A stretch of 6,584 nt of DNA from Magnetococcales bacterium (GCA_015229095.1 JADGCE010000144.1:1-6584); one strand, 5' to 3'; counted from the stretch's first letter, positions 1 to 6,476 are shown. The notes: a model not told the origin generated them from the letters alone. Program-made: numbers and translations.

Positions 1-72
1 GACTTGTGTGCCAGGGTACTGGACGGAGGCGCATGCCTGCCCCGCTGCCCTCTCCAGCGCATTGTTCGCCAT
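1..72 (-). CDS. Possible 5' end of a downstream gene, cut by the window edge
   Basis: Reading leftward from an ATG at 72, 24 codons stay open to the window edge (MANNALERAAGQACASVQYP, then GTQV). About three quarters of the third positions are G or C, as in neighbouring genes, and the residue mix looks protein-like. The other ATG nearby, at 81, opens an arginine- and tryptophan-rich frame that looks unnatural. There is no good Shine-Dalgarno sequence in front of the ATG at 72, which is the main weakness. It lies 50 bases after the stop of the large STAND gene on the same strand, so it could be a co-transcribed third component. No function can be given from 24 residues, and chance openness cannot be excluded. 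Confidence 0.3.
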   Translation of the reverse strand, partial: MANNALERAAGQACASVQYPGTQV

Positions 73-80
73 GGAGCCAT

Positions 81-103
81 CGGGGGAGAGCCCCCGCAGG
101 GGC
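81..103. other. Two overlapping, mutually exclusive hairpins after the STAND gene
   Basis: A perfect 6-bp stem, CGGGGG/CCCCCG with loop AGAG, spans 81-96. A second stem, GCCCC/GGGGC with a 4-base loop, spans 90-103. They share the C-run at 91-95, so only one can form at a time. They lie 20-42 bases past the stop of the minus-strand gene. On that strand no U-tract follows either stem, so this is not a convincing intrinsic terminator. It may be an RNA stability or attenuation element before the possible next gene, or simply GC-rich sequence. Confidence 0.3.
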
Positions 104-122
104 AACGACCTGGTTTTATACG

Positions 123-3100
123 CTATCCTCCCAATTTCTCTAACAACAACTCGACTTCTACGGCATTTTTATAATCCAGCCCTGGGGTGTCGGCCAGGGC
201 CGGCTGCCGCTGACCGGAGAGGATGGCGAGCAGGACAGAAACCAGGGTTTTTGCCTCTGCCGGCAGTCGGGGATCCTTCGCCACCTTCTCCAGCTCCTCC
301 TGCGCCTGCGGTCCGTCGCCTTGTGCAAGGGCGGCGGCCACCGCTTGGCACAGTTGCGTCTCCGTAGTATGGTTTTTCCCCCCGTCCCGACGGTATTGGG
401 CAAAGAGTTTTCTCGCTTGCAGATGGGCCTGGGCGGCGGCGGCGTCCGGTTGGCCGGCGGCGGTTTCGATATTGGCCAGGGAGGAATAGAGTTTCCACGG
501 CTCGACGGCGTGGCCGAAGGGTCGCAGGCACGCGATGGCGCGCTGAATCTCCTGGCGTGCCTCCCCCAACCTCCCCAGTTTGACCAGGGTGTTCGCCAAG
601 TTGCTGTGCGTCTTGCCTTCATTGGCCTGATCCTGCAAGCTCACATAGTGATCAGCAGCTCGGCGAAAATGGACCACCGCCTCCTCAAACCGCCCCTGGG
701 CATGGAACAGATTGCCCAGTTGACCCAAGCTGCTCGCCATGCCCGCCACATTGCTCAGGGTGGTTCGTATCTTCAGGGATTCCCGGTAGGCCGCCTCTGC
801 CTCTTCCCACACATACATCTCTTGGTGCACCATGCCTATCTGGTGCCAAGCGGTGGCCAGGGAGGCAGGTTCCTGCAGGCGGGTAAACATCGCATGTGCC
901 TCCTGGTAGGCGGCCAGGGCCTCCGGGTGACGCCGTTGCAGCATTCGCACCGTTCCCAGTTGTATTTTGGATACCGCCACACCGCGCTGGTTGACTTCCC
1001 GTTTGCTTTCATCGGTGGACCGCTCATAGCAGCGGGCCGCCTTTTCCAGTTTGCCCAGGGAAAGCCAGCAATTCCCCAGGTCGTTCAAGGTAGCAGCCGC
1101 CATCCGGCGGGCTTGTGGATTCTCCACCCCCAACGTTTGAAAGCGCGCACGCGCCTCCTGGAGCAGGGGAACGGCCTGGGCGGCGACGCCAGCTCTGTGG
1201 GTATATTGACCGGTTATTGCGTAGGCCATGGCCAGATCATAAGCGGCTCCCGGATAGGCGGCCTTTCCGTTGGCCAGACAGCGTTGCAACAGGCTTTGCA
1301 CCGCAGTCAACGCTCCCTGCAGATCTCCCTCCTGCGCCATGTTTTCCACATGACTCCGTTCAGCTATGAAACGGAGATGGGACCATTTCTTGCCCAGTTT
1401 CCCAACCAGCCGTGCCCGGATGGTTTCCACCTGGCGCAGGGCCGATGGTCTGCCCAGATTCTGCAACGCGCTACTCAGGTCGGAGACCCAAGGCAGTACT
1501 CGTTTGGCGGGCCATTGGCGGGCTGCCAGCTCCAGGCCGGCCAGTAAATTGTTCAAATCCAGCAGGGTGAGGGTGGCGGAAAGCGAGGTGTCCCGGGATG
1601 CTTGCCGCTCCAAAAAATCGGCAAACGCTGCTTCCCCCTCCAACCAACGCTGCTGGGCGGCCTGCTGTTCCGACTCGGACAATTCCCCCCACAAAAAGGG
1701 CGCGAGGGCAAAGTGGAAGGTGAGATAGTCATTGTCGTGCCGATCACACAGTCCGCTCTGGACCAGTTCCTTGACCAGAGGCAGCAACTGCGGCTTTTTC
1801 ATCCCCAACACCTGACCGATCACCCGTAAATGCCCCCCACCCTGAAAAACCCCCAGGGGGCGGATGGCCTGCCGTACCGCCGGGGAGAGGCGGTTGAGGG
1901 AGAGGGCCACCCCTGCATAGAGGGAGCGTTCCCGTTCGCCGGGATGTTTTGCCTCCAGATCCGCCATCAACCGGTGCAACGCCTCTGTGGTCTGCAGCAC
2001 CGTCCGGCGCGCCAGTTCCGGGGCCAGCAGGGTCAGGGTGCGGGCATGACAATGGACCGATTGCACCAATTCCAGCAGGCGGGCCTCCTTGTCCAGTGCC
2101 TTCCCCAGTTTTGGGGTGACCTTGGCCCGCAGCAGAATATTTTTTACCATCTCCACCGCATCCCACTCCTCCAGGGGACCGATATCCAGATGGTTGTATG
2201 CAGCATCAAAAGGCTCCGTCAACCGCTCCCGACTGGTAAAGAGCAGGCGGCTCTCTCCCACCCCCTGCAAACGCCGGAAGAGGGCCAGCAACTCTTCCAA
2301 CCGATCCGGGTCATACTCACCCAACAGCCCCCCCGGACGGGGCGGCAACACCGTCTCCATATTGTCCAACAGCAGCAGGGTGCGCTCGGCGCGCAGGGCC
2401 CGATCCACCGGCAGGCAGGCCTGTTCCCAATCCTCACCAAAGGGTGCCACCGAATAGTTTTTGCCCACCAACTGCCGACCGATGGCATCCAACACCGCAT
2501 CCCGATGGGTGGCCTTTTCCAGGCTGACAAAAACCACCCGTTGCACCCTCTGGATACGCAGCAGCCAGCGGGCCGCCTCCACCCCCAGGGCGGTTTTGCC
2601 CTCGCCCCCCTCTCCCAGCAACACCCCATACCTTTGCGTGAGCAACAGCCGTTCCAGGGCCAACAGATGGCGACTGCGCCCGACAAAGCGGTGGGGAGGG
2701 GGATCCGGCAACGCTCCCAGATGGGCATCCTGCTGCTTTTTGATCAGATCCTGGGTCGCGTGGGAGGGTAATTGCACCACCAGGGCGGGATCTCCCTCCT
2801 CCTGATAGAGCACCGGCACAAACCAGTCGTGCAGCTCCAGCGCGCCCGCCCCCAGATAGTCGCCCCGGTATTTGTAGTGATAGAGATGACGTTGTCCCGC
2901 CAGCATCGCCCCGCCCAGCCGTTCCCCCTGGGCCAGTTTTTGATAAAACACAGTCATAAAGGCCTTCGCCGTCGCCCCCAGCACGCTGTGACTCATGGCC
3001 ACCACCGCCGCCGCCCCCTGATCCAGCAACGCCGCCGCCACCGAGGCCTCCGCTTTCAATTTAGCCTGGGAGGTTTGACAGGCCTCCAGCACAAAGAGGG

Positions 3101-4424
3101 GCACGCGAAGCTGTTGCAAAGCGCCCATCAGCTCGGTCGCGGTCACGATATGGCTTTCCCGGGCAACCAGCTTTTCCTCCTGGCCCGCCTTTTCAAAACA
3201 GAGGGCCCCCAGCCCCTGCTGTTCGAGATAGACCCCATGCCCATCAAAATGGACCACATGATAGGGCTTCTCCGCCCGCTCGGCCCGCAACAGCTCCTCC
3301 ACCAGTGCCTCCAGGGTGGGTTCCTCCAGGATGGTCAAACGGGCCAGATCCCCCAGCCCGGCCAACACCTCCGCCACCGGCTGGGCCGTCACCCGGTGGT
3401 CGATATAGCCGGCCTGTTTATCCTCCGGTCGGGGCGAGAGCAGCAAGACCCGCAGGGGGGGCTGGGTGAGGAGGGCTTTTTTCTCCTTGTAATTGGGGCG
3501 TCGCCGCCGCACCCGTACCGGAGAGATGCCATCAAACAAAAAGCCCGTGCCGTTATGGAGCAACTCCCAGGGCAGGGTGAAGAGTTGGGCCTCTGCCGAC
3601 GCCATGCCCGGCTTGATCTGTATGGTGAGCCGCCGCTGATGGTGTGATGCCGCACGCTCCCAGGCACTCCGCGCCGTCAGGGCTGCCGGTTGATCCAGAG
3701 CCGCCTGGTAGATCGCCTCCCCCCAGCGGGGCAGAGCGTTCTCCACCGCCTGGGCCCGTCCCCGAAAGGCCTCTCCCGGCCAGCGGGGAAAGCGCTCCAG
3801 ATACCAGGCAAGCTCCTCGGCCTCGATGGGCCCCAGGGGGGCACGGAAGGTATAGTCCGGGCTCTCCACCGGCGGCCCCCCAGCGGAGGGACGATAGATC
3901 AGCATCGCCTGGGCCTCTCCCCGCTGTTTGCCAACCTCCCCCACGAGGGTTGCCTGGCTCAACTGGAGAATCAACTCTTCCACCGGCGGGGCGGTGGGCG
4001 TGATGGCGGGATCGTGATCCGGCAGGCGCACCCCCAGGGCCGCCAGGATGGCTACCATGGCACCTTGCAGGCCATTTTGCCCCACCTCGATGCATTTTAA
4101 CTCCTTCCCACCGAGAAATGGTTGTGCGGCGACTGGTCCGACCTCTCCCAGCAGCAGAGGGACAATGGTTTTTTTCTGTCGCAGTGCCCATTTCGTTTCC
4201 TGGACCACCCATTTGGAATTCATGGCCTTCATCGACAACAGCAGGATAAAAAAGCGCGCCTCCTGGATGGCGGTTTTGATCTTTTCGGGGAGAACCTCCC
4301 CGGCGGTCAATTCACGATGATCGATCCAGGCTTCCATGCCATGATCCCGCAACGCATTCCGCAGGGAGGTGGCAAACGTTTGATCCTCATTTGCATAGGA
4401 AATAAACACCGGATATGCCGACAT
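123..4424 (-). CDS. TIR-CHAT-STAND NTPase-TPR protein, probable defence/conflict sensor-effector
   Basis: The protein has 1,433 residues. A TIR domain (about 1-130) opens with FISYANED; Glu76 in SKWVVQE matches the NADase glutamate. A CHAT-associated region (about 165-260) precedes the CHAT domain (about 265-545), a caspase-fold protease with PWELL at 285-289, His396 in HFDGHG and Cys449 in LEACQTS. A STAND/NB-ARC-like NTPase (about 579-880) has VGR at 581-583, Walker A GEGGEGKT at 604-611, Walker B LLLLDN ending in Asp687/Asn688, LLFTSR at 727-732, and a winged-helix-like segment at 847-875. At least six TPRs (1111-1344) follow, with weaker ones from about 1020. Known STAND proteins oligomerise on trigger binding; a sensor-NTPase-dual effector reading is inference. 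I chose the ATG at 4424 because GAGGAG lies 7 bases upstream and the TIR domain starts at once. No signal peptide or membrane segment is visible, so it is probably cytosolic. Confidence 0.93.
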   Translation of the reverse strand: MSAYPVFISYANEDQTFATSLRNALRDHGMEAWIDHRELTAGEVLPEKIKTAIQEARFFILLLSMKAMNSKWVVQETKWALRQKKTIVPLLLGEVGPVAAQPFLGGKELKCIEVGQNGLQGAMVAILAALGVRLPDHDPAITPTAPPVEELILQLSQATLVGEVGKQRGEAQAMLIYRPSAGGPPVESPDYTFRAPLGPIEAEELAWYLERFPRWPGEAFRGRAQAVENALPRWGEAIYQAALDQPAALTARSAWERAASHHQRRLTIQIKPGMASAEAQLFTLPWELLHNGTGFLFDGISPVRVRRRRPNYKEKKALLTQPPLRVLLLSPRPEDKQAGYIDHRVTAQPVAEVLAGLGDLARLTILEEPTLEALVEELLRAERAEKPYHVVHFDGHGVYLEQQGLGALCFEKAGQEEKLVARESHIVTATELMGALQQLRVPLFVLEACQTSQAKLKAEASVAAALLDQGAAAVVAMSHSVLGATAKAFMTVFYQKLAQGERLGGAMLAGQRHLYHYKYRGDYLGAGALELHDWFVPVLYQEEGDPALVVQLPSHATQDLIKKQQDAHLGALPDPPPHRFVGRSRHLLALERLLLTQRYGVLLGEGGEGKTALGVEAARWLLRIQRVQRVVFVSLEKATHRDAVLDAIGRQLVGKNYSVAPFGEDWEQACLPVDRALRAERTLLLLDNMETVLPPRPGGLLGEYDPDRLEELLALFRRLQGVGESRLLFTSRERLTEPFDAAYNHLDIGPLEEWDAVEMVKNILLRAKVTPKLGKALDKEARLLELVQSVHCHARTLTLLAPELARRTVLQTTEALHRLMADLEAKHPGERERSLYAGVALSLNRLSPAVRQAIRPLGVFQGGGHLRVIGQVLGMKKPQLLPLVKELVQSGLCDRHDNDYLTFHFALAPFLWGELSESEQQAAQQRWLEGEAAFADFLERQASRDTSLSATLTLLDLNNLLAGLELAARQWPAKRVLPWVSDLSSALQNLGRPSALRQVETIRARLVGKLGKKWSHLRFIAERSHVENMAQEGDLQGALTAVQSLLQRCLANGKAAYPGAAYDLAMAYAITGQYTHRAGVAAQAVPLLQEARARFQTLGVENPQARRMAAATLNDLGNCWLSLGKLEKAARCYERSTDESKREVNQRGVAVSKIQLGTVRMLQRRHPEALAAYQEAHAMFTRLQEPASLATAWHQIGMVHQEMYVWEEAEAAYRESLKIRTTLSNVAGMASSLGQLGNLFHAQGRFEEAVVHFRRAADHYVSLQDQANEGKTHSNLANTLVKLGRLGEARQEIQRAIACLRPFGHAVEPWKLYSSLANIETAAGQPDAAAAQAHLQARKLFAQYRRDGGKNHTTETQLCQAVAAALAQGDGPQAQEELEKVAKDPRLPAEAKTLVSVLLAILSGQRQPALADTPGLDYKNAVEVELLLEKLGG
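390..1094 (-). repeat. Six tandem TPR units with an exact 40-residue period
   Basis: This is the coding segment for residues 1111-1344 of the large protein. The same helix-A position (Leu-Gly, Ile-Gly or Leu-Ala) falls at 1116, 1156, 1196, 1236, 1276 and 1316, exactly 40 residues or 120 bases apart. Each unit keeps a Gly-x-x-x-x-Ala turn such as GKLEKAA, GRFEEAV or GRLGEAR. A 40-residue step is longer than the canonical 34 and resembles kinesin light chain-type TPRs. The units differ in sequence, so this is an old protein repeat and not recent DNA duplication. In STAND proteins such arrays usually carry trigger recognition. Confidence 0.8.
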
Positions 4425-4431
4425 GGGGGGT

Positions 4432-4437
4432 CTCCTC
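4432..4437 (-). promoter_or_regulatory. Ribosome binding site that fixes the STAND gene start
   Basis: On the minus strand GAGGAG is followed by a 7-base spacer (ACCCCCC) and ATG at 4424. This strongly favours 4424 over the in-frame ATG at 4577. The extra 51 residues from 4577 would be translated through the intergenic repeat and do not look like protein. The six-C run inside the spacer is unusual. Confidence 0.8.
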
Positions 4438-4508
4438 GTGCAGGGGTCAGGAAAAACAAAGCATGGCCTCACAGAAACAACAGAGCGACCAGTGGCAGCA
4501 TACCTGTT

Positions 4509-4537
4509 TTTATCCCCCGTTGCACCTGTTTTGAGAA
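4509..4537 (-). promoter_or_regulatory. Weak sigma70-like promoter candidate for the STAND gene
   Basis: On the minus strand TTCTCA (4532-4537, 4 of 6 to TTGACA) is separated by 17 bases from GATAAA (4509-4514, 4 of 6 to TATAAT). It would start transcription near 4502, about 78 bases before the ATG. Most of it lies inside repeat copy 1. The match is weak and could be chance; I see no better candidate between 4425 and 4600. Confidence 0.25.
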
Positions 4538-4550
4538 GGCCGTCCCGACC
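4512..4550 (+). repeat. Direct repeat, copy 1 (between the divergent genes)
   Basis: This 39-base segment recurs at 6438-6476 in the same orientation with three mismatches. The first 30 bases differ at only one position. The shared core begins ATCCCCCGTTGCACCTGTTT. Beyond it the copies diverge, although both continue shortly to a GCGC...CCAGG segment and then to a promoter-like sequence. Neither copy lies within a supported coding region. The alignment is by eye. Confidence 0.85.
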
Positions 4551-4557
4551 GTCGGGA
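4543..4557. other. Short perfect hairpin at the edge of repeat copy 1
   Basis: TCCCGA-CCG-TCGGGA is a 6-bp perfect inverted repeat with a 3-base centre. It overlaps the 3' end of the repeat and lies 14 bases before the TTGACA element of the plus-strand promoter candidate. Copy 2 of the repeat does not preserve the right arm. It could be an operator half-site or a stem-loop, but no T-run follows on either strand to support a terminator. Confidence 0.4.
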
Positions 4558-4570
4558 GAGTGCGCCCAGG

Positions 4571-4600
4571 TTGACACCCCGCACCGTGCTTTGCTACCAT
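4571..4600 (+). promoter_or_regulatory. Sigma70-like promoter candidate for genes A and B
   Basis: A perfect TTGACA (4571-4576) is followed after 18 bases by TACCAT (4595-4600, 4 of 6 to TATAAT). Transcription would start near 4607, past the ATG at 4599. That in turn supports translation of gene A from the ATG at 4671. The spacer is one base over the ideal and the -10 is mediocre. Confidence 0.45.
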
Positions 4601-4670
4601 GGGTAACCGTGGTTTTTTTCGGCGGCGGGATGGCAAAGATCGATCATCACACCAAGCGCGTGAGCATGAG

Positions 4671-5519
4671 ATGGCACCTTCTCTTTCCCCACAGGAGATT
4701 CCCCTGGTTCGCACCATCCCTTTGGAGGAGCTGTATGAGTGCCTCCAGAAGAACGGGGGGGATTGGTTTCTTTCCAGTCATGACCCCAGTCGGGTGGGGC
4801 ATCGGCTGTTGGAAAACTGCCGTGCGGTCAGGGCGGATGTTTTTGAGCCGTGCCTCTATTTTTTTGCCGGCAAGGTCTACCCGGATGTTGACACAACACC
4901 CATTGTTTTTGTCTACGCTCCCGCCATCGAGGAGGGGCGGCGGGGTTCCGTTTCACCCTTTGATACCGGTGGCTTGTGGTGCCGACATATGCACCCCCAC
5001 TGCGACCAGCCCACGGCATGCCAATTGATTGCCGACACCGCCCGGCCTCTGCAGGAGTGGCGGGAGGCTTTTACCCTCTTTGTGGAGGATTTTTTTGCGG
5101 GCACCCTTCGGCGCTATCTCGAAAGAGAGGCCCCCACCCCGGCACCGACCCTGCGCGGTTCCTGGCCGGCGGAACTGCCCGTGCGAAATGAAAATAATTG
5201 GCATTTGACGGTGCATGGCAGGGGGCGCATTCGGGAGTCCCGTGCCTGGACATGGGAAATTCGCCTGCAGCAGAGCAGCGCCGTGCTGGACGCCCTCCTG
5301 TTCGCTTCGGCATCTCCGACCACAGCAGATGCGCTGGGAATGTGGGTAACGGAGCAGAGGGAAGAGGCCGAGTCCGGCGATTCTCCGCCCAATGCAGACA
5401 AAAAGCAGGCTGTGGAGCGTGCCGCAGCACTGTGGCACCTGCTGCGACGCCCGCCGCCGGGATCTGTCGACCCGTATGACACTATCATCCATGTGGAGAA
5501 AACCATTGCAGCCATGTGA
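4671..5519 (+). CDS. Uncharacterised 282-residue protein (gene A), first of a divergent pair
   Basis: I do not recognise this family. The sequence looks globular and soluble, with no signal peptide or membrane segment. The N-terminal half holds LYFFAGKVYP (62-71), a beta-like PIVFVYAP (77-84), and SPFDTGGLW (95-103) followed by CRHMHPHC (104-111), a dense Cys/His cluster. The middle (about 126-153) is helical. A second beta-like part has NNWHLTVHGR (175-184) and AWTWEIRL (192-199). The polar His and Asp clusters could be catalytic or metal-binding, but this is inference. The in-frame ATG at 4599 has no Shine-Dalgarno sequence, would add 24 residues rich in basic and polar residues, and lies inside the promoter candidate. 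The ATG at 4671 is therefore preferred, although its own Shine-Dalgarno is poor (GAG a few bases upstream). It is transcribed divergently from the STAND gene and is followed closely by gene B. Confidence 0.8.
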   Translation: MAPSLSPQEIPLVRTIPLEELYECLQKNGGDWFLSSHDPSRVGHRLLENCRAVRADVFEPCLYFFAGKVYPDVDTTPIVFVYAPAIEEGRRGSVSPFDTGGLWCRHMHPHCDQPTACQLIADTARPLQEWREAFTLFVEDFFAGTLRRYLEREAPTPAPTLRGSWPAELPVRNENNWHLTVHGRGRIRESRAWTWEIRLQQSSAVLDALLFASASPTTADALGMWVTEQREEAESGDSPPNADKKQAVERAAALWHLLRRPPPGSVDPYDTIIHVEKTIAAM

Positions 5520-5545
5520 CGAACACACGGAACAGGCATCGACGC

Positions 5546-5550
5546 AGGAG
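5546..5550 (+). promoter_or_regulatory. Ribosome binding site suggesting a GTG start for gene B
   Basis: AGGAG at 5546-5550 lies 9 bases before an in-frame GTG at 5560. It is the best Shine-Dalgarno-start pair in this frame. A rival is the TTG at 5506, preceded by TGGAGA with a 6-base gap. The ATGs at 5392, 5476 and 5491 have no convincing site, and all of them lie inside gene A. Confidence 0.5.
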
Positions 5551-5559
5551 AGCGGACTG

Positions 5560-6432
5560 GTGGCGGTTGGCCTGTCGGGTGTGGCCAGACTGGACCCCAT
5601 GGTTGAGATCCTCCACCTGCTGGTGCGCGCCCCAGGGACGGTCGAGCCGATCTGGCGACTGAGCCAGGCAGACCCCCATCGACCCGGATATACGCAGGCA
5701 GAGATCGACGCGCTTGTCGCGGAAAAGAGGATCGCCCTGTTTGTCGAGCCGATGCCTGTGCAAGCGCAGGAGATGGCCCTCTCTGTGCATCAGGAGTTTG
5801 AAACGTTTTTTTGCAGACACTGCGGAGCAGACTTCCGGCAACCGATGTCGGGATTGCGTTGGCACTCGTTGCAGGATGGCCATGCCGTGGCCGTCGCCTC
5901 CCCGGAGACATTGCGGTATCTGCGGGCGTGGGCCGCCGACCGTCTGAGGCCAAAAGTGCGTGCGGAATTGCTGCAGGTGTTCCGCAAGGTTGTGGACAGC
6001 CGGGCAAAAGCCCCCGACGCGACCCTCGGCGCGTCGTTCAAGGCATTTTATCGATTTCTCAAGACCGCCCTGTTCAGCGTGGACAGCGTCAGTGGGGGAG
6101 ATCGTTATCTGGAATTTTTATATTGGTGGGGCGCGGCCTATCTGCTGCGGGGGTATGAGGCAGGCGTGGCGGATTTGCATAAATTTTTGGCCAGCAGCGT
6201 CACCCCGGCCTGTTCCCGCGATGATTTTTATCGCGAGGTAAGGCTCAGGAAAAGCAATCTGCTGGAAGATGCCGAGAGTATTGTCAGGATGGCGGCTGTG
6301 GAGGAGGCTGCAAGAACAGCGCAGATCGCTGCAGACGGAGCATTGTTTTCTCTCCGGAAGGAGACAATCCAGAGAGCGACCCTGGGTGAGCCGTCCGGCG
6401 CACAGCCCGTTGCTTTAGGCGTTTTGCCCTGA
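5560..6432 (+). CDS. Uncharacterised ~290-residue protein with a C2H2-like zinc-finger pattern (gene B)
   Basis: I do not recognise the family. From the GTG at 5560, an N-terminal segment (MVEILHLLVRAPG at 14-26, then a helical PGYTQAEIDALVAEKR) precedes a zinc-finger-like stretch at 83-108. This runs FFCRHCGADF, then leucine 99, His102 and His108, giving F-x-C-x2-C-x3-F...L-x2-H-x5-H. The C-to-H gap is 13 residues against 12 in the classical finger. The remaining ~180 residues are mainly helical, with an aromatic FYRFLKTALF and YLEFLYWWGAAYL, and a charged, Ala-rich tail that could coil. No signal peptide is visible; YLEFLYWWGAAYLL (about 186-199) is hydrophobic but short for a membrane span. 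The gene begins 40 bases after gene A, so the two are probably co-transcribed. A start at 5506 or 5491 would overlap gene A. Nucleic acid or protein binding by the finger is inference. Confidence 0.8.
   Translation: MAVGLSGVARLDPMVEILHLLVRAPGTVEPIWRLSQADPHRPGYTQAEIDALVAEKRIALFVEPMPVQAQEMALSVHQEFETFFCRHCGADFRQPMSGLRWHSLQDGHAVAVASPETLRYLRAWAADRLRPKVRAELLQVFRKVVDSRAKAPDATLGASFKAFYRFLKTALFSVDSVSGGDRYLEFLYWWGAAYLLRGYEAGVADLHKFLASSVTPACSRDDFYREVRLRKSNLLEDAESIVRMAAVEEAARTAQIAADGALFSLRKETIQRATLGEPSGAQPVALGVLP
5812..5883 (+). other. Coding segment for a C2H2-like zinc-binding motif in gene B
   Basis: The codons for Cys85, Cys88, His102 and His108 span this stretch. The spacing C-x2-C-x13-H-x5-H keeps the classical aromatic (Phe83, Phe92) and leucine (Leu99) core positions. 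Bacterial Ros/MucR fingers use a shorter C-to-H gap of about 9, so this looks more like a classical-type finger or an independent zinc knuckle. One pattern match does not prove zinc binding. Confidence 0.5.
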
Positions 6433-6437
6433 TTGTC

Positions 6438-6476
6438 ATCCCCCGTTGCACCTGTTTTGAAAAGGCCCCCCCGACC
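6438..6476 (+). repeat. Direct repeat, copy 2 (just after gene B)
   Basis: This matches 4512-4550 with three mismatches in 39 bases. It starts 6 bases after the gene B stop codon. With copy 1 it brackets the A-B pair, with 1,887 bases between the two copies. It has no stem followed by a T-run, so I do not call it a terminator. Confidence 0.85.

Noticed and set aside
321..3647. Long plus-strand open frames antisense to the large gene (321-1547, 1830-2771, 2772-3647)
   Set aside because: They share one frame lying exactly codon-opposite the large gene. Few stops are expected there in GC-rich DNA with such codon use. Their products are rich in Gln, His, Pro and Arg and show no domain, whereas the minus strand encodes clear TIR, CHAT and NTPase motifs.
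4423..5028. Plus-strand 201-residue frame overlapping the divergent region
   Set aside because: It spans the intergenic repeat, both promoter candidates and the 5' part of gene A in another frame, and its composition is not protein-like.
5392..5559. Longer gene B beginning at ATG 5392, 5476 or 5491
   Set aside because: These starts lie in the gene A coding region, lack a ribosome binding site, and give a Cys/Arg-rich leader that looks like an out-of-frame translation. The TTG at 5506 remains a possible alternative.
4953..6007. Minus-strand open frames opposite genes A and B
   Set aside because: Low-complexity Arg/Pro/Ser-rich translations with no motif. The plus-strand frames have more protein-like composition and a promoter and ribosome-site context.
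4671..6432. Gasdermin identity for gene A or B as a CHAT substrate
   Set aside because: Their lengths are compatible, but I see no N-terminal lipidation-type Cys context or recognisable gasdermin features. No claim is made without structure prediction.
4512..6476. Integron attC sites or a CRISPR array as the explanation of the two repeats
   Set aside because: There are only two copies about 1.9 kb apart. The required RYYYAAC/GTTRRRY paired core sites are not present, GTTGCAC does not fit, and no cas or integrase gene is visible.
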